A stretch of DNA of 6,498 nucleotides, taken from the NCBI GenBank assembly GCA_036555755.1, contig DATBKS010000250.1, positions 1 through 6,498 on the forward strand, read 5' to 3'. Within the stretch, counting starts at the first letter, position 1; each line of letters starts with the position of its first letter. The position numbers and the translations under genes were made by a program. Below the pieces are notes generated by a model. The model had not been told where the DNA came from, ran no database searches, and was given only the letters and a program-made list of their open reading frames with translations. This DNA comes from JAICJR01 sp036555755. GTDB taxonomy: Bacteria > Actinomycetota > Thermoleophilia > Solirubrobacterales > Thermoleophilaceae. Positions 1 through 5,296 of the stretch are shown piece after piece.

Positions 1-2
1 CG

Positions 3-347
3 ATGGCGCCGAAGCTGCTGCTCGGCGGCGCGTCGCGCCAGCGCTTCCTGCGCGGGCGGGCGATCTACGTCTACGCCAAGTGCGACGAGGTCTGCACGAT
101 CACCGCGTCCGGCCGCATCGTCGTGGCGCAGGGGGCGAAGAAGCTGCGCACCTCTTCCACCAAGGTGACCCTGCGGCCCGGCGTGCGCACGAAGATCAAG
201 CTGCCGATCACGGCGCGCGTGCGTGCGCTCATCAACAGGCAGCTGAAGCGCCGGGCGCGGGTGACGGTGCGGGTGTCACTCGTTGCGCTCGACGCCGCCG
301 GCAACCGAACGAAGTCGAAGCGCCTGCTGACGCTCGTGCGCTTCTAG
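3..347 (+). CDS. C-terminal fragment of a secreted/surface beta-rich protein (5' end outside window)
   Basis: Open reading frame that already runs at the left edge; the ATG at base 3 is only the first full codon visible and need not be the true start. The 114 visible residues have no signal peptide. They read as a beta-rich domain with a CDEVC cysteine pair (about residues 27-31), alternating basic/hydrophobic strands, and a late 'LDAAGNRT' turn of the kind seen in extracellular Ig-like or Ca-dependent repeats of actinobacterial surface proteins. The tail is very basic. The stop TAG (345-347) overlaps the stop of the opposite-strand ccdA inside a shared CTAG. The function cannot be named from this fragment; an extracellular structural or adhesive role is an inference from style only. 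Confidence 0.7.
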   Translation: MAPKLLLGGASRQRFLRGRAIYVYAKCDEVCTITASGRIVVAQGAKKLRTSSTKVTLRPGVRTKIKLPITARVRALINRQLKRRARVTVRVSLVALDAAGNRTKSKRLLTLVRF

Positions 348-1117
348 ATGTTGCTGAAGAAGTTGAGGCCGAGGTCGTCGAGCCAGGTGAGCGCCTGGTT
401 GTTGAGGCGCGTGAGCTCGTCGGTGAAGAGCAGCACGCCCATCGCCATCAGGATCACGCCCGAGACGAGGGTGATCGCGGCGTAGTGGTCGCGGAAGAAG
501 CGGAAGAAGCCGGTCACGCGTGAGAACGCGAGCGCGCTGAGCACGAACGGCACGCCGAGTCCCGCCGAGTAGAAGGCGAGCAGCACGCCGCCCTTGGCCA
601 CGGTGGCCTGGGTGCTGGCGGCGGTGAGGATGGCGCCGAGCGTGGGACCGGTGCAGGGCAGCCAGGCGACCGCGAACGCCAGGCCTGCGATCACGGGTCC
701 GCCCGTGGATGCGCGTGAGAGCAGCATCTCCGGGCGCCACTCGCGGTTCAGCAGCGGCATGAAGAGCGTGCCGATGAACAGCGCGCCCATGGCGAAGATG
801 ATGATCCCGGCGATGTGCCGGATCAGCAGGCGATGCTCGGCCAGCGTTTTCCCGATGCCCGTTGCGGTCATGCCGAGCGCGACGAACATGACCGTGAACG
901 AGAGGCAAAAGAGCAGCGCCGGGACGATCACCTTGCGGCGGTTCTGTCCCTCCTGGAGCTCGGCGAACGAGACGCCCGAGATCGCCGACAGGTAGCCGGG
1001 CACGAGCGGCAGGACGCAGGGCGAGATGAAGGACACGAAACCGACCGCGAACGCCGCCACGACCGTGGTGTTGACGCCGTTGTCGGCGATGACGTTGAGC
1101 GCGGTTGCAGTGATCAC
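344..1117 (-). CDS. ccdA: CcdA-type cytochrome c biogenesis / thiol-disulfide electron transporter
   Basis: Polytopic membrane protein of 257 residues, a normal length for the CcdA/DsbD-beta family. Known family role: moves reducing equivalents from cytoplasmic thioredoxin across the membrane to extracytoplasmic thiol proteins for haem attachment to cytochrome c. About six membrane helices are visible (roughly 17-42, 64-84, 101-121, 142-168, 176-199, 212-231). The two redox cysteines lie where expected: Cys34 in 'SPCVLPLVPGYLS' of helix 1 and Cys155 in 'LPCTGPTLGA' of helix 4. The frame stays open upstream to 1477, but that extension is Arg/Pro-rich shadow of ccmH. I chose GTG at 1117 because it leaves a short N-terminus before helix 1 and overlaps the ccmH stop as GTGA. 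Last gene of the operon; its stop overlaps the convergent gene on the other strand. Confidence 0.94.
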   Translation of the reverse strand: MITATALNVIADNGVNTTVVAAFAVGFVSFISPCVLPLVPGYLSAISGVSFAELQEGQNRRKVIVPALLFCLSFTVMFVALGMTATGIGKTLAEHRLLIRHIAGIIIFAMGALFIGTLFMPLLNREWRPEMLLSRASTGGPVIAGLAFAVAWLPCTGPTLGAILTAASTQATVAKGGVLLAFYSAGLGVPFVLSALAFSRVTGFFRFFRDHYAAITLVSGVILMAMGVLLFTDELTRLNNQALTWLDDLGLNFFSNI

Positions 1118-1590
1118 AGGTCGTATCGCTCGAGGTCGGAGCGCAGGCGGGCGCCGTCTTCCTTGCCGGCTCCGGCCGCCGTTCCAACGGGCAGCGGGTC
1201 GCCCTGGCCGGCCGGCCGGGTGCGCCGCCAGCGCACCACGGCGAAGGCGATCCCGATGGCCGCCAGGATCACCGCCAGGCCGGGGACGATCCAGGCGGCG
1301 AGGTCGAAGCCGCTGTCGGACGGTGTCGCGAGCACGCGCTGGCCGTACTGGGCCACGAGCGCCTTCTTGATCTGGCTCTTCGTCTCTCCCCGCGCGATGA
1401 GCGTGCGGATGAAGGCGCGCTCGCGGTCGGCCTGCGGCGAGTCGGACACCGACAGGGTGGTGCCGCAGACGAGGCACATCACCTCGTTCTCGATGTCGCT
1501 GAGCGAGGCGCGCTGAGGCGGGCCCGCGCTTGCTGCGCCCGGTCCTGCGAGGAGGGCGGCCGCGAGGACCGTGATCAGGAGGCGCTTCAC
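1114..1590 (-). CDS. ccmH: CcmH-family cytochrome c maturation thiol-oxidoreductase
   Basis: 158 residues from GTG at 1590. Residues 1-22 form a signal peptide or signal anchor ending in ASA. The extracytoplasmic domain (about 28-95) carries the CcmH signature: 'MCLVCGTTLSVSDSPQA' with Cys39 and Cys42, followed by the family pattern 'RERAFIRTLIARGETKSQI' and 'QYGQRVLATP'. A membrane helix (about 98-120) and a basic cytoplasmic tail of about 38 residues complete it. In the family, this CxxC keeps the haem-binding cysteines of apocytochrome c reduced for ligation. The usual 'LRCxxC' is 'VMCLVC' here, so the residue before the first Cys is Met, not Arg. The GTG overlaps the TGA of the tlpA-like gene (GTGA, 1590-1587), and its own TGA overlaps the ccdA start the same way. 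A longer upstream reading in this frame is shadow of tlpA. Confidence 0.93.
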   Translation of the reverse strand: MKRLLITVLAAALLAGPGAASAGPPQRASLSDIENEVMCLVCGTTLSVSDSPQADRERAFIRTLIARGETKSQIKKALVAQYGQRVLATPSDSGFDLAAWIVPGLAVILAAIGIAFAVVRWRRTRPAGQGDPLPVGTAAGAGKEDGARLRSDLERYDL

Positions 1591-2132
1591 GACTTCTTCT
1601 GAAGCAACGGCACGACGCTCTGGCGCATGAATTGGTCGGTCACGGCGCCGCGCACCGCGGCGGCCACGCGGCCGTTGCGGCCGATCACGAACGACTCGGG
1701 GTAGGCGAGGATCCCGTAGGCGGTCTGCGAGTTGCCGTCGCCGTCGCGCAGGATCGGGTAGGTGAGCTTGTACTTGTTGACGAAGGCCTTCGCATCGTCG
1801 GAGACGTCGAGCACGTCGACGCCGAGGATCGTCCCGCCGCCCTTCTCGAGCGTCGGCTGCCAGCGCTGCAGGAGCGGCGCCTCCTTGCGGCAGGGCTCGC
1901 ACCAGGACGCCCAGTAGTTGAGCACGACGACCTTGCCCTTGTAAGCGGCGAGCGAGGACTTGCCGGGGCCGTCGAGCGTTGGCAAGTCGGGCGTGGGGGC
2001 GACCTTGTTCACGAGCGAGCTAGGGCCCGACTCGGTCGTCTTGTTCGAGGCGAGCCCGTAGGCGAGCAGCGCGACAAGAGCGAGCACGCCCGCGAGCACG
2101 ATCAAGGGTATGGGTGACAAAAGGCGCTTCAC
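1587..2132 (-). CDS. TlpA/ResA/CcmG-like membrane-anchored thioredoxin
   Basis: About 181 residues from GTG 2132, or 186 from a TTG at 2147; neither start has a clear Shine-Dalgarno. I prefer GTG because it reads GTG-AAG-CGC-CT, exactly as ccmH begins. An N-terminal membrane anchor (residues about 7-27 of the GTG form) is followed by a Ser/Thr-rich linker and a thioredoxin fold. The active site is 'WASWCEPCRKEAP' (Cys78 and Cys81) and the cis-Pro loop is 'AYPESFVI'. Family role: TlpA/ResA/CcmG proteins are reduced by CcdA and reduce cysteines of apocytochrome c outside the membrane. Being first in an operon with ccmH and ccdA supports that job here. I cannot choose between the names resA, ccmG and tlpA from sequence alone. 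The region 2148-2205 separates it from the divergent tRNA and must hold the operon promoter. Confidence 0.9.
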   Translation of the reverse strand: MKRLLSPIPLIVLAGVLALVALLAYGLASNKTTESGPSSLVNKVAPTPDLPTLDGPGKSSLAAYKGKVVVLNYWASWCEPCRKEAPLLQRWQPTLEKGGGTILGVDVLDVSDDAKAFVNKYKLTYPILRDGDGNSQTAYGILAYPESFVIGRNGRVAAAVRGAVTDQFMRQSVVPLLQKKS

Positions 2133-2164
2133 GAGGGCCGCGTTCAAGGGTATTGCCGCAGGGC

Positions 2165-2170
2165 TAGAAT
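2165..2170 (+). promoter_or_regulatory. Candidate -10 box (TAGAAT) for the tRNA-Gly gene
   Basis: TAGAAT matches the consensus TATAAT at five of six bases and lies 35 bases before the tRNA 5' end, leaving a leader of roughly 30 bases. A poor -35 match (TTCAAG, 2143-2148) sits 16 bases upstream. It lies inside the divergent region shared with the cytochrome c maturation operon. Supported only by motif and position. Confidence 0.35.
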
Positions 2171-2178
2171 CGCGCCGG

Positions 2179-2196
2179 AGAGGGTGTAGGCCCTCT
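2179..2196 (+). other. Hairpin in the tRNA leader / divergent intergenic region
   Basis: Perfect 6-bp inverted repeat, AGAGGG (2179-2184) and CCCTCT (2191-2196), with a 6-base spacer. An alternative 5-bp pairing exists between GTGTA (2184-2188) and TACAC (2201-2205). It ends 9 bases before the tRNA. It could be a pre-tRNA leader stem or a protein site for either divergent unit; no T-tract follows, so it is not a standard terminator. Confidence 0.4.
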
Positions 2197-2205
2197 TACA
2201 TACAC

Positions 2206-2278
2206 GCGGACGTAGCTCAGTTGGTAGAGCGTCGGCTTCCCAAGCCGAAGGTCGCGGGTTCGAGACCCGTCGTCCGCT
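2206..2278 (+). tRNA. tRNA-Gly (anticodon CCC)
   Basis: A full 73-base cloverleaf can be folded by eye. The acceptor stem GCGGACG/CGTCCGC has seven perfect pairs. The D-arm is GCTC/GAGC with loop AGTTGGTA. The anticodon stem TCGGC/GCCGA encloses the loop TTCCCAA, so the anticodon is CCC (2239-2241), reading GGG glycine codons. The variable loop has 5 bases, and the T-arm is GCGGG/CCCGT with loop TTCGAGA and one G-U pair. The discriminator base is U, as usual for bacterial tRNA-Gly. The 3' CCA is not encoded; TACA follows instead. It is divergent from the cytochrome c maturation operon. Confidence 0.97.
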
Positions 2279-2349
2279 TACAGGTTTCGAGAAGCAGAGA
2301 TCGACAATCTAGGTCTTGGTCTTCAAGCGCCAGTTTGGCCCGGTGTCTC

Positions 2350-2378
2350 TTGCACGATCAGGCATCCTGCAGTTAAGT
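2350..2378 (+). promoter_or_regulatory. Candidate promoter of the lipoprotein gene, possibly giving a leaderless mRNA
   Basis: TTGCAC (2350-2355) resembles a -35 box (TTGACA) and is followed, after 17 bases, by TTAAGT (2373-2378), a weak -10. Transcription would begin near 2385, at or next to the GTG start at 2387. The GTG has no Shine-Dalgarno in front of it, which fits a leaderless message. The rest of the 2279-2386 gap shows only short, weak hairpins. Confidence 0.4.
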
Positions 2379-2386
2379 TCCGCCCC

Positions 2387-3082
2387 GTGGCGCGAAGAGG
2401 GCTTTTCCTCACCGCGGCGCTCATGGCGCTCGCGGTCGGCGGATGTGGTGGCGCGGCGCACAACGCGGCGACCGTGACGGTCGAGAAGCAGGTCACCGTG
2501 ACTCAGGCACGGGCGGCATCACAACACCACCGCCGGCGGAGTACCGCCGCTAGAAGCAAGTCGAAGGCCAAGACGTTCGTGGCCTGCGACTCAAACATCC
2601 AGGCCAAGGCCGCAACGACGACGTGCCCCTTCGCCGAGAACGTCTTCTGGGCCTATTGGACCAGCGGCGAATCCAGCAGTGCGCTCCAGGTCTGGAGCCC
2701 TGCAGCGCACGCCAACTTCGCCACGACCTGTGATAGCGACGGCGCACAGGTTGTGTGCACCACGAGTGACGAGGCGGCCATCAAGTTTTCCCAGTCCGCC
2801 GTCGATGGCTACTCCCAGTCGCAAGCGGATGCCTACGCGGACAGCCATGATCTCGGGCCCGATCCGTCCGGAGGCGTGCCGGACACGGACTCCGCCCCCG
2901 ACGGCGGGGGAGGTGGAGGAGACTGCCAGGGCTACGACCCTTGCATCCCACCAGGCGCCGACGTGGACTGTGCCGGCGGGTCAGGGGACGGTCCTCGGTA
3001 CGTCGAAGGGCCGGTCGAGGTGACCGGGTCAGACCCGTACGACCTGGACCGTGATGGAGACGGAGTCGGCTGCGACCAGTAG
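2387..3082 (+). CDS. Secreted lipoprotein with Cys-rich domain and Excalibur-like C-terminal domain
   Basis: 231 residues from GTG 2387. The N-terminus is a lipoprotein signal: basic start, hydrophobic core, and lipobox 'VGGC' with Cys20 as the lipidated residue. Residues 21-62 are a low-complexity linker rich in Thr/Ala then His/Arg/Lys. A compact domain follows (about 63-145) with Cys67, Cys80, Cys115 and Cys124, likely two disulfides, and the stretch 'CPFAENVFWAYW'. After a Gly/Asp-rich linker (160-178), residues 180-230 read 'CQGYDPCIPPGADVDCAGG' through 'DLDRDGDGVGCD'. This resembles the Excalibur-type calcium-binding tail found on actinobacterial surface proteins and some secreted nucleases, but no nuclease domain is present. 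It is anchored outside the membrane; its role is unknown. An in-frame ATG at 2423 would cut the signal peptide, so I reject it. The ECF sigma gene follows within about 50 bases. Confidence 0.87.
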   Translation: MARRGLFLTAALMALAVGGCGGAAHNAATVTVEKQVTVTQARAASQHHRRRSTAARSKSKAKTFVACDSNIQAKAATTTCPFAENVFWAYWTSGESSSALQVWSPAAHANFATTCDSDGAQVVCTTSDEAAIKFSQSAVDGYSQSQADAYADSHDLGPDPSGGVPDTDSAPDGGGGGGDCQGYDPCIPPGADVDCAGGSGDGPRYVEGPVEVTGSDPYDLDRDGDGVGCDQ

Positions 3083-3131
3083 TCGGCCACGATGTGCAAC
3101 CTCGGCCGCGTTGCCGGACACTCAGCAGGTA

Positions 3132-3680
3132 GTGGGACCCGACGAACACAGTCGCGACGCGCGTTTCGAAGATCTGTTCCGCGACCACGTCCAGGCGGTG
3201 CACCGCTACGCCCTGCGGCGCGATCCGGCGGGTGCGGACGACATCGTCGCTGAGACTTTCGCCGTCGCCTGGCGGCGGCTTGATGACGTGCCCGGTGGTG
3301 CTGCCGAGTTGCCGTGGTTGCTCGGCGTCGCCCGTCGGGTTTGCGCCAACGCGCTCCGAGGTGAGCGGCGGCGGGCTGCGCTGGCCCAACGTGTGGCCGA
3401 GGAGCCGAGCGCCGACCCGGTGGCGGCCGGCCCGGACCTTGGGCTGCGCGAGGCGCTGAGCCGCCTCCGCGAGCCCGATCGGGAGCTGCTGATGCTCGTG
3501 TACTGGGAGGGCCTGGATCATTCGGCCGCCGCGAGCGCCATGGAGACGACACGCGCAAACGTCGCGGTCCGCCTTCATCGCGCCCGGCGCCGTCTCGCAC
3601 GTGAGCTCGAACGCCTCGGCGGCGATGGTCGCACGGTCTCCACCACCATCGTCGCCCGCGAGGAGGGCCAGCATGTCTGA
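3132..3680 (+). CDS. ECF-type RNA polymerase sigma factor
   Basis: 182 residues from GTG 3132. Sigma region 2 (about 11-80) reads 'RFEDLFRDHVQAVHRYALRR', then 'DDIVAETFAVAWRRLDDVP' and 'LPWLLGVARRVCANALR', covering the core-binding and -10 recognition helices. A variable linker (81-103) leads to region 4 (about 104-160) with 'LREPDRELLMLVYWEGLDH' and the helix-turn-helix 'SAAASAMETTRANVAVRLHRARRRL'. There is no region 3, as expected for ECF factors. The frame is open back to GTG 3051 and ATG 3054, which would overlap the lipoprotein gene by about 30 bases. I prefer 3132 because it starts about ten residues before region 2, as in relatives, though only a weak AGCAGG lies upstream. It overlaps the next gene by 8 bases, so the two are co-translated. 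The promoter it recognises is unknown. Confidence 0.9.
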   Translation: MGPDEHSRDARFEDLFRDHVQAVHRYALRRDPAGADDIVAETFAVAWRRLDDVPGGAAELPWLLGVARRVCANALRGERRRAALAQRVAEEPSADPVAAGPDLGLREALSRLREPDRELLMLVYWEGLDHSAAASAMETTRANVAVRLHRARRRLARELERLGGDGRTVSTTIVAREEGQHV

Positions 3681-4350
3681 CAACCTGACCGCGCGCCTCC
3701 GGGCTGCGGATCCGGCACACGGCGCCGGCCTCTTGACGGAGGAGCAGCGGGCGCGCCTGCTCGCCGCGAGCGTGGCCCGCCGCCACGCGCCCACGCCGGT
3801 CCCGAGCCGCCCGAAGCGACGCGCGCCGCGCCGCACCCTCCTGCTCGCCGCGGTCGTCGGACTCATCTGCGCAGCCGGCGCTGCGGCCGGGGTCGTGCTC
3901 TCCGGCCAGAGCGGCCACGAGGTCAGGGATCACTACGCCGAGGTCACGCGCCAGGTGCCGCTGCCGCCCGGGTACCGCTGGCCGGGGGCCGATGCTCCCG
4001 ACACGGTCGACGGCGTCCGCGTGGTCTATGCGGGCCACAACGCAGCGCTCATGCAGGCCACGCTGCAGGCCACCTGCGCGTGGTGGGACGCCTGGCTGCG
4101 TGCGCGTGCGCGCGGAGATGCGGCCGGGATGCGCGCTGCGCTGGCTGGGCACGCCAGGGTGATGGCCCTGACCCCCCGTCACCGCCCGGGCGACAGCGAG
4201 GACGCCGGCGGCGCCGACGCCTCGGTGTTCGCCCTCGAGCGCAAGCTGGTTGGGGAAGCGCAGGCCGGTCGCGTGGATGGTGTCCGGGCGCGCCAAGCCG
4301 CCAACTGCACTGGTGCGGCGGCGCCTAGATTCGCTGGCTCTCAACAATAG
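3673..4350 (+). CDS. Single-pass membrane protein, putative anti-sigma partner of the ECF sigma factor
   Basis: 225 residues from ATG 3673. A strong AGGAGG (3661-3666) sits 6 bases upstream, which decides this start over one at 3601 in the same frame. Layout: a cytoplasmic N-terminus (1-54) with a helix 'LTEEQRARLLAASVARR' and an Arg/Lys/Pro-rich stretch, one membrane helix (about 55-77), then an external domain (78-225) with 'VPLPPGYRWPGAD' and a Trp-rich helix 'CAWWDAWLRARARGDAAGM'. The 8-base overlap with the sigma gene and the N-in topology suggest an anti-sigma factor, the usual partner in this position. However, no zinc anti-sigma motif (HxxxCxxC) is visible; the only cysteines are Cys66 in the helix and Cys135 and Cys212 outside. 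The assignment therefore rests on context. The stop codon lies within the palindrome at 4343-4371. Confidence 0.78.
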   Translation: MSDNLTARLRAADPAHGAGLLTEEQRARLLAASVARRHAPTPVPSRPKRRAPRRTLLLAAVVGLICAAGAAAGVVLSGQSGHEVRDHYAEVTRQVPLPPGYRWPGADAPDTVDGVRVVYAGHNAALMQATLQATCAWWDAWLRARARGDAAGMRAALAGHARVMALTPRHRPGDSEDAGGADASVFALERKLVGEAQAGRVDGVRARQAANCTGAAAPRFAGSQQ

Positions 4351-4371
4351 TTGATAATATCTACTATAGTT
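4343..4371. promoter_or_regulatory. AT-rich 29-bp interrupted palindrome, candidate operator of the VOC gene
   Basis: The left arm AACAATAGTTGATA (4343-4356) and the right arm TATCTACTATAGTT (4358-4371) are inverted copies around the single base A4357, matching at 12 of 14 positions. Base composition here is sharply AT-rich against a roughly 65-70% GC background. The site covers the stop codon of the membrane protein gene and lies 35 bases before the VOC start. Promoter-like hexamers occur within it (TTGATA 4351-4356, GATAAT 4353-4358, TATAGT 4365-4370), so a bound dimer would probably block transcription. The symmetry and length suit a winged-helix dimer such as a MarR-type repressor, but no such regulator is in the window. 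Confidence 0.55.
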
Positions 4372-4406
4372 AGCTCCGATGATCCCACTTCACTAAAGGA
4401 CCTGCC

Positions 4407-5012
4407 ATGACTTCCATTCACTCCGTCACCCTCGAAGCCCCCGACGCGGCAAGTGCCGGGGCCTTCTACAACGCCGCCTTCGACTTGGACGGCCAGCTGA
4501 ACGTGCGCGAGTCGGCCGCGCCCACGCCCGGCTTCCGCGGGTTCACGCTGTCGCTCGTTGTGTCACAGCCGGCCACTGTCGACGAGCTCGTCGGATCCGC
4601 CCTCGAGGCCGGCGCGACAGAGCTCAAGCCGGTCAAGAAGAGCCTCTGGGGCTATGGCGGCGTCGTGAGTGCCCCCGACGGGGCGATCTGGAAGGTCGCG
4701 ACGTCTTCGAAGAAGAACAAGGGGCCGGCCACTCGGGAGATCGACGACATCGTGCTCCTGCTGGGAGTCGAGGACGTCGTCGCGAGCAAGAAGTTCTACG
4801 AAGACCGTGGCCTCGAGGTGAAGAGGAGCTTCGGCCGCAAGTACGCCGAGTTCGACACGAAGAACATCAAGCTCGCCCTCTACGGGCGCCGTGCCCTCGC
4901 CAAGGACGCCGGTGTCGACCCGGACGGCAAAGGACCGCACCGGATCGTCGTCGGCAGCGACGCCGGGCCGTTCACCGACCCGGACGGGTTCGCATGGGAG
5001 CAGCCCCGCTAG
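4407..5012 (+). CDS. Two-domain VOC / glyoxalase-bleomycin-resistance-like protein
   Basis: 201 residues from ATG 4407, preceded by AAGGA (4396-4400) at a 6-base spacing. Two VOC modules are visible. The first (about 1-100) begins 'IHSVTLEAPDAASAGAFY' and ends 'VSAPDGAIWKVATS'; the second (about 111-199) begins 'EIDDIVLLLGVEDVVASKKFYEDRGLEV' and ends 'FTDPDGFAWEQP'. In VOC enzymes, His/Glu residues at these strand ends bind a metal. Here domain 1 keeps His5 but has Lys96 where Glu is usual, and domain 2 has Asp113/114 where His is usual but keeps Glu198, so the metal site is incomplete or unusual. The substrate cannot be named; a binding or detoxification protein is possible. It appears to be transcribed alone from the AT-rich region ahead of it, probably under the palindrome. 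Confidence 0.88.
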   Translation: MTSIHSVTLEAPDAASAGAFYNAAFDLDGQLNVRESAAPTPGFRGFTLSLVVSQPATVDELVGSALEAGATELKPVKKSLWGYGGVVSAPDGAIWKVATSSKKNKGPATREIDDIVLLLGVEDVVASKKFYEDRGLEVKRSFGRKYAEFDTKNIKLALYGRRALAKDAGVDPDGKGPHRIVVGSDAGPFTDPDGFAWEQPR

Positions 5013-5028
5013 GGCAGAGGCCATGCCC
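5012..5028 (+). other. Small hairpin at the end of the VOC gene
   Basis: GGGCA (5012-5016) and TGCCC (5024-5028) form a 5-bp stem with a 7-base loop, starting at the last base of the VOC stop codon. No T-run follows, so termination is doubtful; it may only protect the 3' end. The promoter of the next small gene, if it has its own, should lie in 5029-5060, where I see no convincing -35/-10 pair. Confidence 0.25.
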
Positions 5029-5077
5029 CTCGTCCGGTGGTACGGTCGGGCTTATCGTTCAAGAGAGGAGGTTCATC

Positions 5078-5248
5078 GTGCCAAGGGCACGCATCGTCGT
5101 GAAGATCGATCACGAGATGAACTCCAAGACGAAGGACTTCGCTGAGGACGCCGACCGGATCAAGGAGTTGATCGAAGAGGCGGATCTCAAGGGGAGACCC
5201 AAAGTCGTCAGCCTCGAGATCACGCAAGAGTTCGATTCCGAGAAGTGA
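5078..5248 (+). CDS. Small conserved-looking hypothetical protein (56 aa)
   Basis: I do not recognise this protein. The start is GTG 5078, set by an excellent Shine-Dalgarno, GAGGAGGT (5065-5072), with 5 bases of spacing; the longer reading from 4994 has no such site. The 56 residues are strongly charged and lack any signal or membrane segment, so it should be cytoplasmic. The pattern suggests beta-alpha-beta: a strand 'RIVVKID', a long charged helix (about residues 17-39, containing 'DADRIKELIEEADL'), and a strand 'VVSLEITQEF'. It contains no Cys. It lies 65 bases after the VOC gene and is followed at once by a weak terminator, so it could be read through from the VOC gene or have its own promoter. 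The strong ribosome site, the folded-looking sequence and the terminator argue that it is a real gene. Confidence 0.75.
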   Translation: MPRARIVVKIDHEMNSKTKDFAEDADRIKELIEEADLKGRPKVVSLEITQEFDSEK

Positions 5249-5266
5249 AGGCTCGCACGGCCTTTT
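5248..5266 (+). terminator. Weak intrinsic terminator after the 56-aa gene
   Basis: AAGGC (5248-5252) pairs with GCCTT (5260-5264), extended by a U-G pair to a loop of CGCAC, and runs into TTTT (5263-5266). The stem is short and the T-tract brief, so it may be inefficient. It starts at the last base of the stop codon and lies between converging genes. Confidence 0.45.
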
Positions 5267-5296
5267 GACTTCTCACGCCACTCGGAACTGACCCGC

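Noticed and set aside
594..995. + strand open frame opposite ccdA
   Set aside because: It is antisense to a well-supported membrane protein and shows no recognisable domain or ribosome site; a high-GC shadow.
1118..1477. N-terminal extension of ccdA upstream of GTG 1117
   Set aside because: Arg/Pro-rich composition and complete overlap with ccmH coding sequence; the family does not have such an extension.
2206..2278. tRNA-Gly as an integration (att) site
   Set aside because: I looked for a second copy of the tRNA 3' end and for an integrase in the window and saw neither.
2110..2376. + strand reading frame over the tRNA, giving a 'DVAQLVERRLPKPKVAGSRP'-like peptide
   Set aside because: This is the well-known false protein produced by translating a tRNA gene; the cloverleaf at 2206-2278 explains it.
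3084..3113. Hairpin CGGCC/GGCCG after the lipoprotein stop as a terminator
   Set aside because: Five-base stem with a loop of about 15 bases and no T-tract; too weak to call.
2932..4347. Long - strand frame opposite the sigma factor and its partner
   Set aside because: Low-complexity Arg/Gly/Pro-rich sequence typical of the antisense of GC-rich genes; the + strand has clear domains.
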